Origin: an uncultured Solirubrobacterales bacterium
GTDB lineage: Bacteria; Actinomycetota; Thermoleophilia; Solirubrobacterales; Solirubrobacteraceae
Reading direction: 5' to 3'
NCBI GenBank assembly: GCA_903821395.1
Contig: CAIJLJ010000063.1
Coordinates: 1 to 33,944, forward strand
Length of the DNA stretch: 33,944 nt
Shown here: positions 24,455-32,216 of the stretch, piece after piece
Layout of the letters: every line of letters starts with the position of its first letter
How positions within the stretch are numbered: position 1 is the stretch's first letter
Translations under genes and position numbers: made by a program
The notes under the pieces: model-generated
The model's database searches: none
Told to the model about the DNA's origin: nothing
What the model saw: the letters and a program-made list of their open reading frames with translations, nothing else

Positions 24455-25179
24455 CCAAGCACAGCAAAGGCTTCGACGAAGCACTCGGAGAGGTTGACCG
24501 CGAGCGCGAGTACGAGCCGGCCGAGGCCGTAGCGCTCTGCAAGAAGCTCGCGCGAGCAAAGTTTGACGAGTCAATCGAGCTGCACCTGCGGACCGGCCTT
24601 AACGTCCGCCACGCCGAGGAGCAGCTGCGCGGCACGATCGCGCTGCCGCACGGGCTTGGCAAGGACGTCACGATCATCGTCTTCGCACAGGGCGACAAGG
24701 CCCGCGAAGCTGAAGCCGCCGGAGCCGACGTCGTCGGCGCCGAAGACCTTGCAACGAAGGTCGAAGAGGGCTTCAGCGATTTCGACGTCGCGATCTCAAC
24801 TCCCGATCTGATGCCGGTCGTCGGCAAGCTCGGGCGCGTGCTTGGGCCGTCAGGCAAGATGCCTAACCCGAAGGTCGGCACCGTGACGATGGACATCACG
24901 AAGGCCGTCGAAGAGGCCAAGGCAGGCAAGGTCGAGTACCGCACCGACCGCAGCTCGATCGTTCATCTTGTAATTGGAAAGGCAAGCTTCTCTGAGGAGG
25001 CGCTGCTCGCCAACTACGCAGCTGTCGTCGAGGAGATCATCCGCGCTAAGCCGTCGGCGGCTAAGGGCCGTTACCTGAAGTCGATCACGCTGACTTCGAC
25101 CATGGGCCCTGGCATCAAGGTTGATTCCGACCCATCTTTCACCCGCGATCTTCAGGAGGCAGCGCCGGCCGCGGCCTGA
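24451..25179 (+). CDS. rplA: 50S ribosomal protein L1
   Basis: 242 residues. Signature stretches: [24 protein letters not shown] near the start, the [10 protein letters not shown] loop, and [20 protein letters not shown]1 forms the mobile stalk at the E site and in many bacteria represses its own operon by binding a leader that mimics its rRNA site. No such mimic was identified upstream of rplK here. It overlaps rplK by 4 bp and is followed by the 74-bp rplJ leader. Confidence 0.97.
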   Translation: MTKHSKGFDEALGEVDREREYEPAEAVALCKKLARAKFDESIELHLRTGLNVRHAEEQLRGTIALPHGLGKDVTIIVFAQGDKAREAEAAGADVVGAEDLATKVEEGFSDFDVAISTPDLMPVVGKLGRVLGPSGKMPNPKVGTVTMDITKAVEEAKAGKVEYRTDRSSIVHLVIGKASFSEEALLANYAAVVEEIIRAKPSAAKGRYLKSITLTSTMGPGIKVDSDPSFTRDLQEAAPAAA

Positions 25180-25206
25180 CATCCTGAATATTCGCGCCAC
25201 CCAAGA

Positions 25207-25250
25207 CCTCCGGCAGGCCGTGACGACGGCCACAAGTCCGGAACAGGAGG
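25207..25250 (+). promoter_or_regulatory. rplJ (L10) leader with two exclusive folds, one hiding the Shine-Dalgarno site
   Basis: The rplA-rplJ gap holds a strong hairpin, GGCCGT (25216-25221)/ACGGCC (25226-25231). Around it, TCCGG (25209-25213) can pair with CCGGA (25238-25242), leaving the ribosome binding site GGAGG (25246-25250) free. Alternatively CCTCC (25207-25211) can pair with that GGAGG and block it. L10 with L7/L12 is known to repress its own translation by binding such a leader in many bacteria. The specific switch is inferred from complementarity only. Confidence 0.6.
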
Positions 25251-25253
25251 CTC

Positions 25254-26012
25254 ATGAACAAAGAACAGAAAATTGAAGCGGTCGCTGAGATCGCAGAGCA
25301 GATCGAGCAGTCACAGGCTGTCTTCGCGATCGACTATCGCGGCATCACCGTGTCCGAGATTGCCTCGATCCGTGCCCAGCTTGGCGCTGCCGATGCCAGC
25401 TTCCGCGTCGTCAAGAACTCGCTGACAGAGCTTGCCGCAGATAAGGCTGGCGCTGAGCATCTAAAGACGCTGCTCGAGGGTCCGACGGCGCTGACGTTTA
25501 TTCGCGGTGACGCGGCCGCGGCAGCGAAGGCGATCTCGACCTTTAACCGCGAAACTGACTTGCTGCCATTTAAGGGCGGCATCATGGATGGCGAGCCGCT
25601 CGAGGTTGAGCAGATCAAGATCATTGCCCGCCTGCCTGCCCGTGAGGTTCTTTACGGTCAGCTAGTTGGCATGGTTGCCTCGCCGGTCGGCGGACTTGTC
25701 CGCGGCCTTGGTGGGCTGATCGGTGGACTCGCGACAGCACTTGGGCAGATTCAGCTCCAGCGCGCCGACGAGCCGCAGCCTGAAGCTGAGGCAGCAGCCG
25801 AGCCGGAGGCTGAAGCAGCTCCGGAGGCTGAAGCAGCTCCAGAGGCCGAAGCCGAAGCAGCACCCGAGACTGAAGCCGAAGCCGAAGAGGCTCCAACGGC
25901 CGAAGCAGAACCAGAGGCCGAAGCAGAGCCTGAAGTAGAGGCTGAAGCAGATACCGAAGAAGCACCAGAAGAAGAAGCATCTTCCGACAACGAGGCGGAC
26001 GCTTCGGCTTAG
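25254..26012 (+). CDS. rplJ: 50S ribosomal protein L10 with ~80-residue acidic C-terminal tail
   Basis: 252 residues against about 165-175 normally. Residues 1-170 are an ordinary L10: rRNA-binding N-terminal domain (FAIDYRGITVSEIASIR, FRVVKNSL) and the C-terminal helix region that docks L7/L12 dimers (LVRGLGGLIGGLATALGQI). From about 171 the protein becomes an almost pure Glu/Ala/Pro repeat (PEAEAAPEAEAA...), ending SSDNEADASA. The tail is encoded by degenerate GAAGC(A/C)GA/GCTCC-type repeats, so slippage probably built it. The strong AGGAGG ribosome binding site may be sequestered by the leader. Whether the tail alters stalk assembly is unknown. Confidence 0.96.
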   Translation: MNKEQKIEAVAEIAEQIEQSQAVFAIDYRGITVSEIASIRAQLGAADASFRVVKNSLTELAADKAGAEHLKTLLEGPTALTFIRGDAAAAAKAISTFNRETDLLPFKGGIMDGEPLEVEQIKIIARLPAREVLYGQLVGMVASPVGGLVRGLGGLIGGLATALGQIQLQRADEPQPEAEAAAEPEAEAAPEAEAAPEAEAEAAPETEAEAEEAPTAEAEPEAEAEPEVEAEADTEEAPEEEASSDNEADASA

Positions 26013-26051
26013 GCCGAGCTCGCCGAAGCGATCCCAGGAGGGAATAAGAAC

Positions 26052-26435
26052 ATGGCAACAACGACAGAAGCATGGATTGAAGAGCTGAAGGGCATTTCGG
26101 TGCTCGAGCTCAATGAGCGCGTTAAGGCGCTCGAAGAGGAGTTCGGCGTTTCGGCGACCGCAGTGGCAGCAGCCGCTCCGGCAGCCGGTGGCGGCGGAGA
26201 CGCTGGCGGCGATGACGACGCCAGCTCAACGGTTGACGTGATTCTCACGGCAGCCGGCGACAAGAAGATCCAGGTCATCAAGGTTGTCCGCGCGGCAACC
26301 GGCCTTGGTCTGAAGGAAGCCAAGGCTGTCGTCGATGAGGCGCCAGGTCCAGTTAAGGAAGGCGTTGAGCGCGAAGAGGCAGACAAGCTCAAGGCTGAGA
26401 TCGAAGAGGCAGGCGGAACGGTTGAACTGAAGTAG
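26052..26435 (+). CDS. rplL: 50S ribosomal protein L7/L12
   Basis: 127 residues. The N-terminal dimerisation helices ([24 protein letters not shown]) are followed by an Ala/Gly/Asp hinge (about 40-58, with GGDDDASS) and the conserved C-terminal factor-binding domain ([27 protein letters not shown]). It recruits translation factors to the ribosome. CAGGAGGG lies about 9 bases before the ATG, a strong site that suits its multi-copy demand. It is followed by a terminator-like hairpin rather than directly by rpoB. Confidence 0.97.
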   Translation: MATTTEAWIEELKGISVLELNERVKALEEEFGVSATAVAAAAPAAGGGGDAGGDDDASSTVDVILTAAGDKKIQVIKVVRAATGLGLKEAKAVVDEAPGPVKEGVEREEADKLKAEIEEAGGTVELK

Positions 26436-26457
26436 TCGCCTTGCCGTTTGAAGTGTC

Positions 26458-26483
26458 GAAGGGCGTCCTGCGGGGCGCCCTTC
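26458..26483 (+). terminator. Terminator or attenuator after rplL
   Basis: GAAGGGCG (26458-26465) pairs perfectly over 8 bp with CGCCCTTC (26476-26483) around a 10-nt loop, followed by TGCGTTT. It lies 23 bp past the rplL stop. It would separate high-level ribosomal protein expression from the downstream genes. Confidence 0.7.
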
Positions 26484-26526
26484 TGCGTTTCCGGGGCCGT
26501 CCGGCGTGCCTGTTCGACTGTTATCT

Positions 26527-27270
26527 GTGACCCACCGGTTCAACTTGGTCCGGCGCGCCGAGGCAAGCCATTCCTACGGCTTCGTGATGTTCTTCGTCGT
26601 CGGGACGATCGTGCTTGCCGTGGCGATCCCCGAGAGCAGCTCCTGGAGGGCTTCGATCGTCGTCTGCCAGGCCTTGGCAGCCGTCATCGCCTGCTGGACC
26701 TCCGATGCGCCGCAGCGCGTCTTCAGGATCGTCCTTATCTTCTCGGTGCTTGGCGTTCTCGGGGCGATCGGACTCGGTGTCTTCGGTGGCACCAATTCGC
26801 CTGCCGGTCGAGCGATGAACGTGCTGGGCGTCGTTGTCGTCGCCGCGGTGATCATCAGGGGCATCGTTCTCGACATTGAGACTGAGGGAGTCCGAGGGCG
26901 CGCGGTAGCTGGCGCGCTCACCATCTACTTGCTGTTCGGGACGCTCTGCGGTTTCGTTTACGGCCTCGAGGAGTCGATCAGCAACAACCCCGTGCTGCAT
27001 GCGTCAAATTCGACGCTGGAAGCCAACGGGTCAACCTCGGCGAACATGTACTTCTCGTTCGTAACGCTGACGACCGTCGGTTACGGCGACCTGACTCCTG
27101 TCTCCGGAGGCGCCCGCGCGACGGCAATCTTTGAGGCGCTCGTCGGCCAGCTCTATCTGGTCGGCATCGTCGCGACGCTTGGCGGGGCGCTCGGAAAAGG
27201 CAGAGGCGGGCTAAAGAACGAGCTCGCTCCGGAGGCTGCTTCGGCGCCGCCGACAAATTCCGACTCCTAG
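26527..27270 (+). CDS. Six-TM potassium-channel-like protein, copy A
   Basis: 247 residues. Hydrophobic segments at about 19-35, 42-58, 67-87, 96-115, 126-147 and 198-222, with a pore loop bearing the K+ filter TTVGYGD (182-188) between the last two. This is the Ion_trans_2 pore layout. The fourth segment lacks the regular Arg ladder of voltage sensors, so voltage gating is doubtful. The C-terminal tail (about 225-247) is short, with no RCK domain. The GTG at 26527 was chosen over GTG 26506 because it aligns without gaps with the start of copy B. It sits between rplL and rpoB, where no ion channel is expected. By hand count about 173 of 228 residues match copy B. Confidence 0.88.
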   Translation: MTHRFNLVRRAEASHSYGFVMFFVVGTIVLAVAIPESSSWRASIVVCQALAAVIACWTSDAPQRVFRIVLIFSVLGVLGAIGLGVFGGTNSPAGRAMNVLGVVVVAAVIIRGIVLDIETEGVRGRAVAGALTIYLLFGTLCGFVYGLEESISNNPVLHASNSTLEANGSTSANMYFSFVTLTTVGYGDLTPVSGGARATAIFEALVGQLYLVGIVATLGGALGKGRGGLKNELAPEAASAPPTNSDS

Positions 27271-27364
27271 TCCGTTTGGCGCTGACGCCGCGCCAATAGT
27301 CGGACTTCCGGGGCGGCGTCCGTGACCGCCGATGCGCATCGCAGGTGGGGCCTCCTTAGCCTTT

Positions 27365-27373
27365 TGCTACTTT
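27365..27373 (+). promoter_or_regulatory. Extended -10 box TGCTACTTT, copied from rpoB
   Basis: TG-C-TACTTT is an extended -10 element that matches the rpoB copy TGCTATCTT at 28405-28413. Upstream, TGGGGC (27345-27350 region) is also shared with rpoB (TGGGGT). It is the likely promoter for the leader frame and channel B. Confidence 0.55.
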
Positions 27374-27381
27374 CCGATTTC

Positions 27382-27400
27382 GCGCGTGGCAGTCATGCGC
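27382..27400 (+). promoter_or_regulatory. Leader hairpin, copied from rpoB
   Basis: GCGCGTG (27382-27388) pairs with CATGCGC (27394-27400) around GCAGT. Compared with the rpoB copy the right arm has one C-to-T change that keeps pairing as G-U, while the loop has changed freely. Confidence 0.6.
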
Positions 27401-27445
27401 AGATCAAAATTATCCCGTAAGCCTTTGCCCCCTAGGAGTCGCCGC

Positions 27446-27532
27446 TTGTCCTGCGTAGAAGTTCCACGAACGCGCACTTTTTCTGCGCACCTCGAGTACA
27501 GGCTCGGGGTTGCCAACGTGACCCACTCGTGA
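27446..27532 (+). CDS. 28-residue leader frame, truncated copy of the RpoB N-terminus, coupled to channel B
   Basis: AGGAG (27434-27438) precedes a TTG start by the same 7 bases as in rpoB. The product MSCVEVPRTR... aligns without gaps with the RpoB start [10 protein letters not shown]... (shared PRTR, A, LE, V and N at matching positions), then ends at TGA (27530-27532). That stop overlaps the GTG start of channel B (27529) as GTGA. The frame has therefore stayed open since duplication, although it can no longer make polymerase. It may act as a translated leader that delivers ribosomes to the channel start, or simply be a remnant that has not yet decayed. Confidence 0.7.
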   Translation: MSCVEVPRTRTFSAHLEYRLGVANVTHS

Positions 27533-28218
27533 GTCAGATCTCAAACCTCTGGCGGCGCGTGGGGGCAAGCCACTCCTACGGCTTCGTGATGTTCTTCGTC
27601 GTCGCCACGATCGTCTTGGCGGTAGCGATTCCTGACGACAGCAGGTGGCGCGCTTCGATCGTTATCTGCCAAGCGATCTCGGCAGTGGTCGCCTGCTGGA
27701 CCTCAGACGCTCCGAAGCGGCTCTTCCAGCTGGTGCTTACCTTCTCGACGGTATCGATCCTTGCCGCGATCGGGTTTGGCGTGTTTGGTCAAGTTGGTTC
27801 GACTGCGGGTCGGACTGTGAACGTGATCGGCGTGCTGGTCGTCGGCGCGGTGATCGTCAGGGGCATTGTGATTGACATCCAGGCCGAGGGGGTGCGGGGG
27901 CGAGCGGTCGCCGGCGCGCTGACGATCTACCTACTTTTCGGAACCCTCTGCGGGTTCATCTATCGCCTCGAGGAGTCACTCAGCTCGGATCCCGTGCTCC
28001 ACGCTGCAAACCCGTCGATCACTGACGATGGGTCCACCTCAGCAAACATGTATTTCTCGTTCGTCACGCTTACTACGGTCGGCTATGGCGACCTCACCCC
28101 GATCTCAGGTGCGGCACGCGCCACGGCAATTTTTGAGGCGCTCGTTGGCCAGCTCTACCTGGTAGGGATCGTTGCGACGCTTGGTGGGGCGCTTGGAAAA
28201 GGCAAGGGCAAGCTGTAG
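27529..28218 (+). CDS. Six-TM potassium-channel-like protein, copy B
   Basis: 229 residues, gap-free alignment with copy A over residues 1-228. The pore regions are identical: residues 121-140, 171-190 (filter TTVGYGD) and 201-220. Most changes fall in TM3 (71-90) and in the turret (151-168). It ends at GKGKGKL, about 18 residues before copy A, although DNA similarity to copy A's tail continues past the stop to the shared AATTCCGAC. The start is GTG, overlapping the stop of the rpoB-like leader frame. It has no own ribosome binding site of quality, supporting coupling. Two such subunits could form mixed tetramers. Confidence 0.88.
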   Translation: MSQISNLWRRVGASHSYGFVMFFVVATIVLAVAIPDDSRWRASIVICQAISAVVACWTSDAPKRLFQLVLTFSTVSILAAIGFGVFGQVGSTAGRTVNVIGVLVVGAVIVRGIVIDIQAEGVRGRAVAGALTIYLLFGTLCGFIYRLEESLSSDPVLHAANPSITDDGSTSANMYFSFVTLTTVGYGDLTPISGAARATAIFEALVGQLYLVGIVATLGGALGKGKGKL

Positions 28219-28256
28219 AAAAAAAGTTGGCGCTGGAGCCTGCTGTTGCGCCACTG

Positions 28257-28285
28257 TCGAATTCCGACGGGTGATCCGTTAGACT
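28257..28285 (+). promoter_or_regulatory. Candidate upstream rpoB promoter (TCGAAT-17-TAGACT)
   Basis: TCGAAT (28257-28262) and TAGACT (28280-28285) are separated by 17 bp, the standard spacing for the main sigma factor. The left duplication copy lacks the TAGACT box. It would give rpoB a ~190-nt leader. Confidence 0.5.
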
Positions 28286-28404
28286 GCCGAAATCGGTCAA
28301 TAGTCGTAGCCGCCTAAGTGCGGACGCCGCGCCACATACGCGGTCGTCCAGGGCGGGGTCCGTGAGTGCCGATGCGCCCCGTAGGTGGGGTCTGCGTAGC
28401 CTTG

Positions 28405-28413
28405 TGCTATCTT
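28405..28413 (+). promoter_or_regulatory. Extended -10 box TGCTATCTT of rpoB
   Basis: TG-C-TATCTT, conserved in the duplicated copy (TGCTACTTT). Transcription from here would begin near 28420, placing the hairpin at 28422-28440 at the very 5' end of the mRNA and leaving a ~65-nt leader. Confidence 0.55.
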
Positions 28414-28421
28414 CAGAAGTC

Positions 28422-28440
28422 GCGCGTGAAAGTCACGCGC
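28422..28440 (+). promoter_or_regulatory. rpoB leader hairpin
   Basis: Perfect 7-bp stem GCGCGTG (28422-28428)/CACGCGC (28434-28440) with loop AAAGT. Its pairing is kept in the duplicate at 27382-27400. It could protect the 5' end or serve regulation. Confidence 0.6.
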
Positions 28441-28484
28441 ACCTCGTAGTTGCCCGTAAGCCTCTGAAACTCAGGAGTCGCCGC

Positions 28485-31400
28485 TTGTCCCGTGTAGACG
28501 CTCCACGCACGCGCCGTACCTTCGCGCGCCTCGAAAGCACCATCGATGTTCCCAACCTGATCGACATCCAACGCCGCTCATTTGAGCGCCTTGTCGATCC
28601 CGTCAAGGGGGGACTGCGCGAAACAATCGACGACGTCTCGCCGATTGAGGATTACACCGGAAACCTCGCAATTCAATTCGGCGAACTGGCCTTCGAAGAG
28701 CCTGTCGCCACGATCGAAGAGTGCCGCGAGAAGGACATCACTTACGCGCGCCCACTCTCAATCACCGTCGCCTTCATTAACCGCGAGACCGGTGAGATCC
28801 GTGAGCAGCAGGTCTTCATGGGTGACTTCCCATGGATGACCGACCGCGGCACCTTCATCATCAACGGCACCGAGCGTGTCGTTGTGACCCAGCTGGTCCG
28901 CTCGCCGGGCGCTTACGTGATGGAGCCGAAGGACAAGGAGAAGCAGGTCTTCACCGCCAACTTGATGCCGGCCCGCGGCTCATGGCTCGAGCTGGAGATT
29001 GACAAGAAGGGCAAAGTCTTCGTACGCATCGACCGCAAGCGCAAGCTTCCGGTAACGGTGCTTCTGCGCGCACTCGGCTTCACCGATGACGAGCTGCTCG
29101 AGGTTTTTGAGGACTCGCGTTACATCCGCAACACAATTACTGCCGACCCTCCTCACGCGGAGCCGCGCGCGGAAGACTTCTTCAAGCGCGTTGAGGCGCT
29201 ATCGAAGAAGCTCAAGGGCGCGACGCACAAGAACGACGCTGCGCTCGACAAAGAGGCAGTCGCCGAACTCCTCGCTTGGGTCACCGATGACAAGCGTAAG
29301 TGGAAGGAAGCCCAAGATGACGAGGTCACTGAGCTCACGCAGCTCTTGACCGAGGAGCTCGAGCGCTTCGAGATGAACCGCAGCGCAGGGCTGATTGAAC
29401 TTTTCAAGAAGCAGCGTCCGGGCGAGCCGCCGAGCGTTGAAGCAGCCGAGTCGCTGCTCAACCAGATGTTCTTTGACCCCAAGCGCTACGACCTAACTCG
29501 CGTTGGTCGCTACAAGCTGAACGCGCGCCTTGGGACCGGTGTTGATCTCGAGACTCGCACGCTCACGGTTGAAGACATCGTTGCTTTGATCAAGGAACTC
29601 GTGCTGCTGCCGAAGTTGCTTGGGATTCCAGAGGACGACGAGGTCGAGATCAAGGACTTTGCCGCTGAGGCGCAGTCATTGCCGCGTGAGCCGCTGGTAG
29701 ATCATCTCGATGAGTACGAGCATTTTGGAAACCGTCGTCTGCGAACAGTCGGCGAGTTGATTCAAGACGCTTTCCGCGTCGGTCTCTACCGCATGGAGCG
29801 CGTAGTTCGAGAGCGCCTAACGACTGAGGATGAGGACACGATCACGCCGCAGACGATCGTCAACATCCGCCCAGTTGTGGCGGCGCTGAAGGAGTTCTTT
29901 GGCTCCTCGCAGCTGAGCCAGTTCATGGATCAGACGAACTCGCTCTCTGGCCTCACGCATCGCCGCCGCCTGTCGGCGCTTGGTGCCGGCGGCCTGACCC
30001 GCGAGCGCGCACCGATCGAGGTTCGCGACGTACACCCGACCCACTACGGCCGGATGTGCCCGATTGAAACGCCTGAGGGCCCGAACGTCGGCCTAATCGG
30101 TTCGCTTTCGAGCTACGCCAAGATCTCTGACTTTGGCTTCATCACGACTCCTTATCGCGTCGTCAAGGACGGCGTCGTTACCAACGAGGTTGTCGATCTC
30201 GATGCCACGCAGGAAGAGGAGATGCTGGTCGCCCAGGCCAACCATCCAATCGATGAGAAGACCGGCAAGCTGCGCGGCCCTGAAGTTATCTGTCGTACGC
30301 ACGCCGGTCAGTACGTGACCGTTGCGCCGAAGGACGTTGACCTCGTTGACGTCTCGCCTCAGCAGATCTGGTCGGTTGCGACGGCGATGATTCCTTTCCT
30401 CGAGCACGACGACGCCAACCGCGCTCTGATGGGCTCCAACATGCAGCGCCAGGCAGTCCCGCTGCTGGTTGCAGACGCACCGCTCGTAGGTACCGGGATG
30501 GAAGCGCGAGCAGCGCTCGATACCGGCGACGTCCTGCTTGCCGGCATCGACGGCACCGTCACCTTCGTCGACGCTGAACGAATCGTGATTGAGGGCAAGG
30601 AACGCGAAGAGCATCTGCTCAGCAAGTTCCAGCGCTCAAACCAAGGAACGTTGATCCATCAGCGGCCACGCGTGAAGAATGGCGAGAAGGTCAAGGCTGG
30701 CCAGGCGCTTGCCGACGGCGCATCGACCGATCACGGTGAGATGGCTCTTGGTAAGAACCTGATGGTCGCCTTCATGGCTTGGGAGGGCTACAACTTTGAG
30801 GACGCGATCATCCTCAGCAGCCGCCTCGTCAAGGACGACGAGCTGACTTCGATTCATATCGAGGAGTACGAGGTTGATGCCCGCTCAACGAAGCTCGGCG
30901 ACGAGGAGATCACGCGTGACATTCCGAACCGTTCGGAAGAGTCGCTGCGTAACCTCGACGACCGCGGCATCGTCCGCGTTGGTGCCGAGGTCCTTTCCGG
31001 CGACCTGCTTGTAGGAAAGGTGACGCCGAAGGGCGAGACCGAGCTGACGGCGGAGGAGAAGCTGATCCGCGCGATCTTCAAGGAGAAGGCACGCGAGGTT
31101 CGCGACACGTCGCTGAAGGTGCCGCACGGTGAGGGTGGCGTCGTAATTGACGTCCAAACATTCTCGCGCGAGGACGAAGACGAGCTGCAGGCAGGCGTTA
31201 ACGACCTGATTCGCGTCTTCGTTGCCAAGAAGCGCAAAATCTCAGAGGGCGACAAGCTTGCTGGCCGTCACGGCAACAAGGGTGTTATCTCGAAGATCGT
31301 CGACGAGCAGGACATGCCTTTCCTTGAGGACGGCACACCTGTTGACGTCATTCTCAACCCGCTCGGCGTACCGAGCCGAATGAACGTCGGTCAGATCCTT

Positions 31401-32216
31401 GAAACGCACCTCGGCTGGGCCGCGGCGCAAGGCTGGTACGACGACGGCACTCAAGCTTTCAAAGAGTCGCGTGACGACGACAATCGCGTCTACGTATCAA
31501 CGCCAGTCTTCGACGGCGCAACAGTTGAGGACGTTGACACGGCGCTCGTCAAGTGGCAGGACGAGCACAAGGGCCGGATCCAGATGGACATCGACAAGTC
31601 GAAGCCGGTTGGAACCCAGGCTTCGGGCAAGTTCACGCTATTCAATGGTCGCACCGGCGAGCCGTTCGAGCAGCAGGTGACGGTCGGTTACATGTACATC
31701 CTCAAGCTGCTGCACCTTGTTGACGACAAGATCCACGCTCGTTCAACCGGTCCGTACTCGCTTGTTACCCAGCAGCCGCTTGGTGGTAAGGCGCAGTTCG
31801 GTGGCCAGCGCTTCGGCGAGATGGAGGTTTGGGCGCTCGAGGCTTACGGCGCCGCCTACACGCTGCAGGAGATGCTGACCGTCAAGTCCGACGACACCGT
31901 TGGTCGCGTTAAGGCTTATGAAGCGATCGTTAAGGGAGAGAACATCCCTGAGCCTTCGATTCCTGAATCTTTCAAGGTGCTGCTGAAGGAGATGCAGTCA
32001 CTCGGGCTCGACGTCAACGTCGTATCCGATTCGGGCGAACGCGCCGAGATTCCAAGCGAGGAAGATGATCTGCTGCGCGCAGCAGAAGAGCTTGGCATTG
32101 ACCTTTCAGGCGCCCGCGCCGGCGTCGCAGTCGAAGGTGAAGAAGGCGAACTTAAGGAAGAGGGTGGCGACGAAGAGGTTGCCGCCGAAGAGACCGAGGC
32201 AGAGGAACCAGCATGA
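28485..32216 (+). CDS. rpoB: DNA-directed RNA polymerase subunit beta
   Basis: 1243 residues from the TTG at 28485. This start was chosen because AGGAG lies 7 bases upstream and both features are conserved in the duplicated copy; the frame is open to a GTG at 28362, but that part is leader. Hallmarks: [13 protein letters not shown], the rifampicin region (29903-29998), [28 protein letters not shown] and [20 protein letters not shown]. Residues ~224-300 hold a charged helical insertion not present in the mycobacterial or E. coli beta at this point, as far as I recall them. The C-terminus ends in an acidic tail ([18 protein letters not shown]...). The stop overlaps the rpoC ATG (ATGA). Confidence 0.97.
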   Translation: MSRVDAPRTRRTFARLESTIDVPNLIDIQRRSFERLVDPVKGGLRETIDDVSPIEDYTGNLAIQFGELAFEEPVATIEECREKDITYARPLSITVAFINRETGEIREQQVFMGDFPWMTDRGTFIINGTERVVVTQLVRSPGAYVMEPKDKEKQVFTANLMPARGSWLELEIDKKGKVFVRIDRKRKLPVTVLLRALGFTDDELLEVFEDSRYIRNTITADPPHAEPRAEDFFKRVEALSKKLKGATHKNDAALDKEAVAELLAWVTDDKRKWKEAQDDEVTELTQLLTEELERFEMNRSAGLIELFKKQRPGEPPSVEAAESLLNQMFFDPKRYDLTRVGRYKLNARLGTGVDLETRTLTVEDIVALIKELVLLPKLLGIPEDDEVEIKDFAAEAQSLPREPLVDHLDEYEHFGNRRLRTVGELIQDAFRVGLYRMERVVRERLTTEDEDTITPQTIVNIRPVVAALKEFFGSSQLSQFMDQTNSLSGLTHRRRLSALGAGGLTRERAPIEVRDVHPTHYGRMCPIETPEGPNVGLIGSLSSYAKISDFGFITTPYRVVKDGVVTNEVVDLDATQEEEMLVAQANHPIDEKTGKLRGPEVICRTHAGQYVTVAPKDVDLVDVSPQQIWSVATAMIPFLEHDDANRALMGSNMQRQAVPLLVADAPLVGTGMEARAALDTGDVLLAGIDGTVTFVDAERIVIEGKEREEHLLSKFQRSNQGTLIHQRPRVKNGEKVKAGQALADGASTDHGEMALGKNLMVAFMAWEGYNFEDAIILSSRLVKDDELTSIHIEEYEVDARSTKLGDEEITRDIPNRSEESLRNLDDRGIVRVGAEVLSGDLLVGKVTPKGETELTAEEKLIRAIFKEKAREVRDTSLKVPHGEGGVVIDVQTFSREDEDELQAGVNDLIRVFVAKKRKISEGDKLAGRHGNKGVISKIVDEQDMPFLEDGTPVDVILNPLGVPSRMNVGQILETHLGWAAAQGWYDDGTQAFKESRDDDNRVYVSTPVFDGATVEDVDTALVKWQDEHKGRIQMDIDKSKPVGTQASGKFTLFNGRTGEPFEQQVTVGYMYILKLLHLVDDKIHARSTGPYSLVTQQPLGGKAQFGGQRFGEMEVWALEAYGAAYTLQEMLTVKSDDTVGRVKAYEAIVKGENIPEPSIPESFKVLLKEMQSLGLDVNVVSDSGERAEIPSEEDDLLRAAEELGIDLSGARAGVAVEGEEGELKEEGGDEEVAAEETEAEEPA

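Larger units (their letters stand above)
26527..27532 (+). repeat. Tandem duplication unit, left copy: channel A plus rpoB leader remnant
   Basis: This ~1.0-kb block is paralogous to 27529-28571. Channel starts align at an offset of 1002 bp. The rpoB leader parts align at an offset of 1040 bp (-10 box and hairpin) or 1039 bp (TTG start), so the ~220-bp leader segment differs by a single 1-nt indel. Confidence 0.85.
27529..28571 (+). repeat. Tandem duplication unit, right copy: channel B plus rpoB leader and first codons
   Basis: Paralogous to 26527-27532. The gap between channel stop and leader is longer here by a few tens of bases, with TCCGTT and GACGCCGCGCCA shared in the same order. The right copy runs on into the intact rpoB. 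Confidence 0.85.

Noticed and set aside
26506-26526. Upstream GTG start for channel A
   Set aside because: GTG 26527 aligns exactly with the start of copy B.
28362-28484. GTG start at 28362 giving RpoB a 41-residue N-terminal extension
   Set aside because: This part contains the conserved extended -10, hairpin and AGGAG. In the duplicated copy the equivalent frame is broken, whereas the TTG start and its ribosome binding site are kept. The extension is leader RNA.
30093-30614. Antisense frames inside rpoB
   Set aside because: Shadows of a highly conserved gene.
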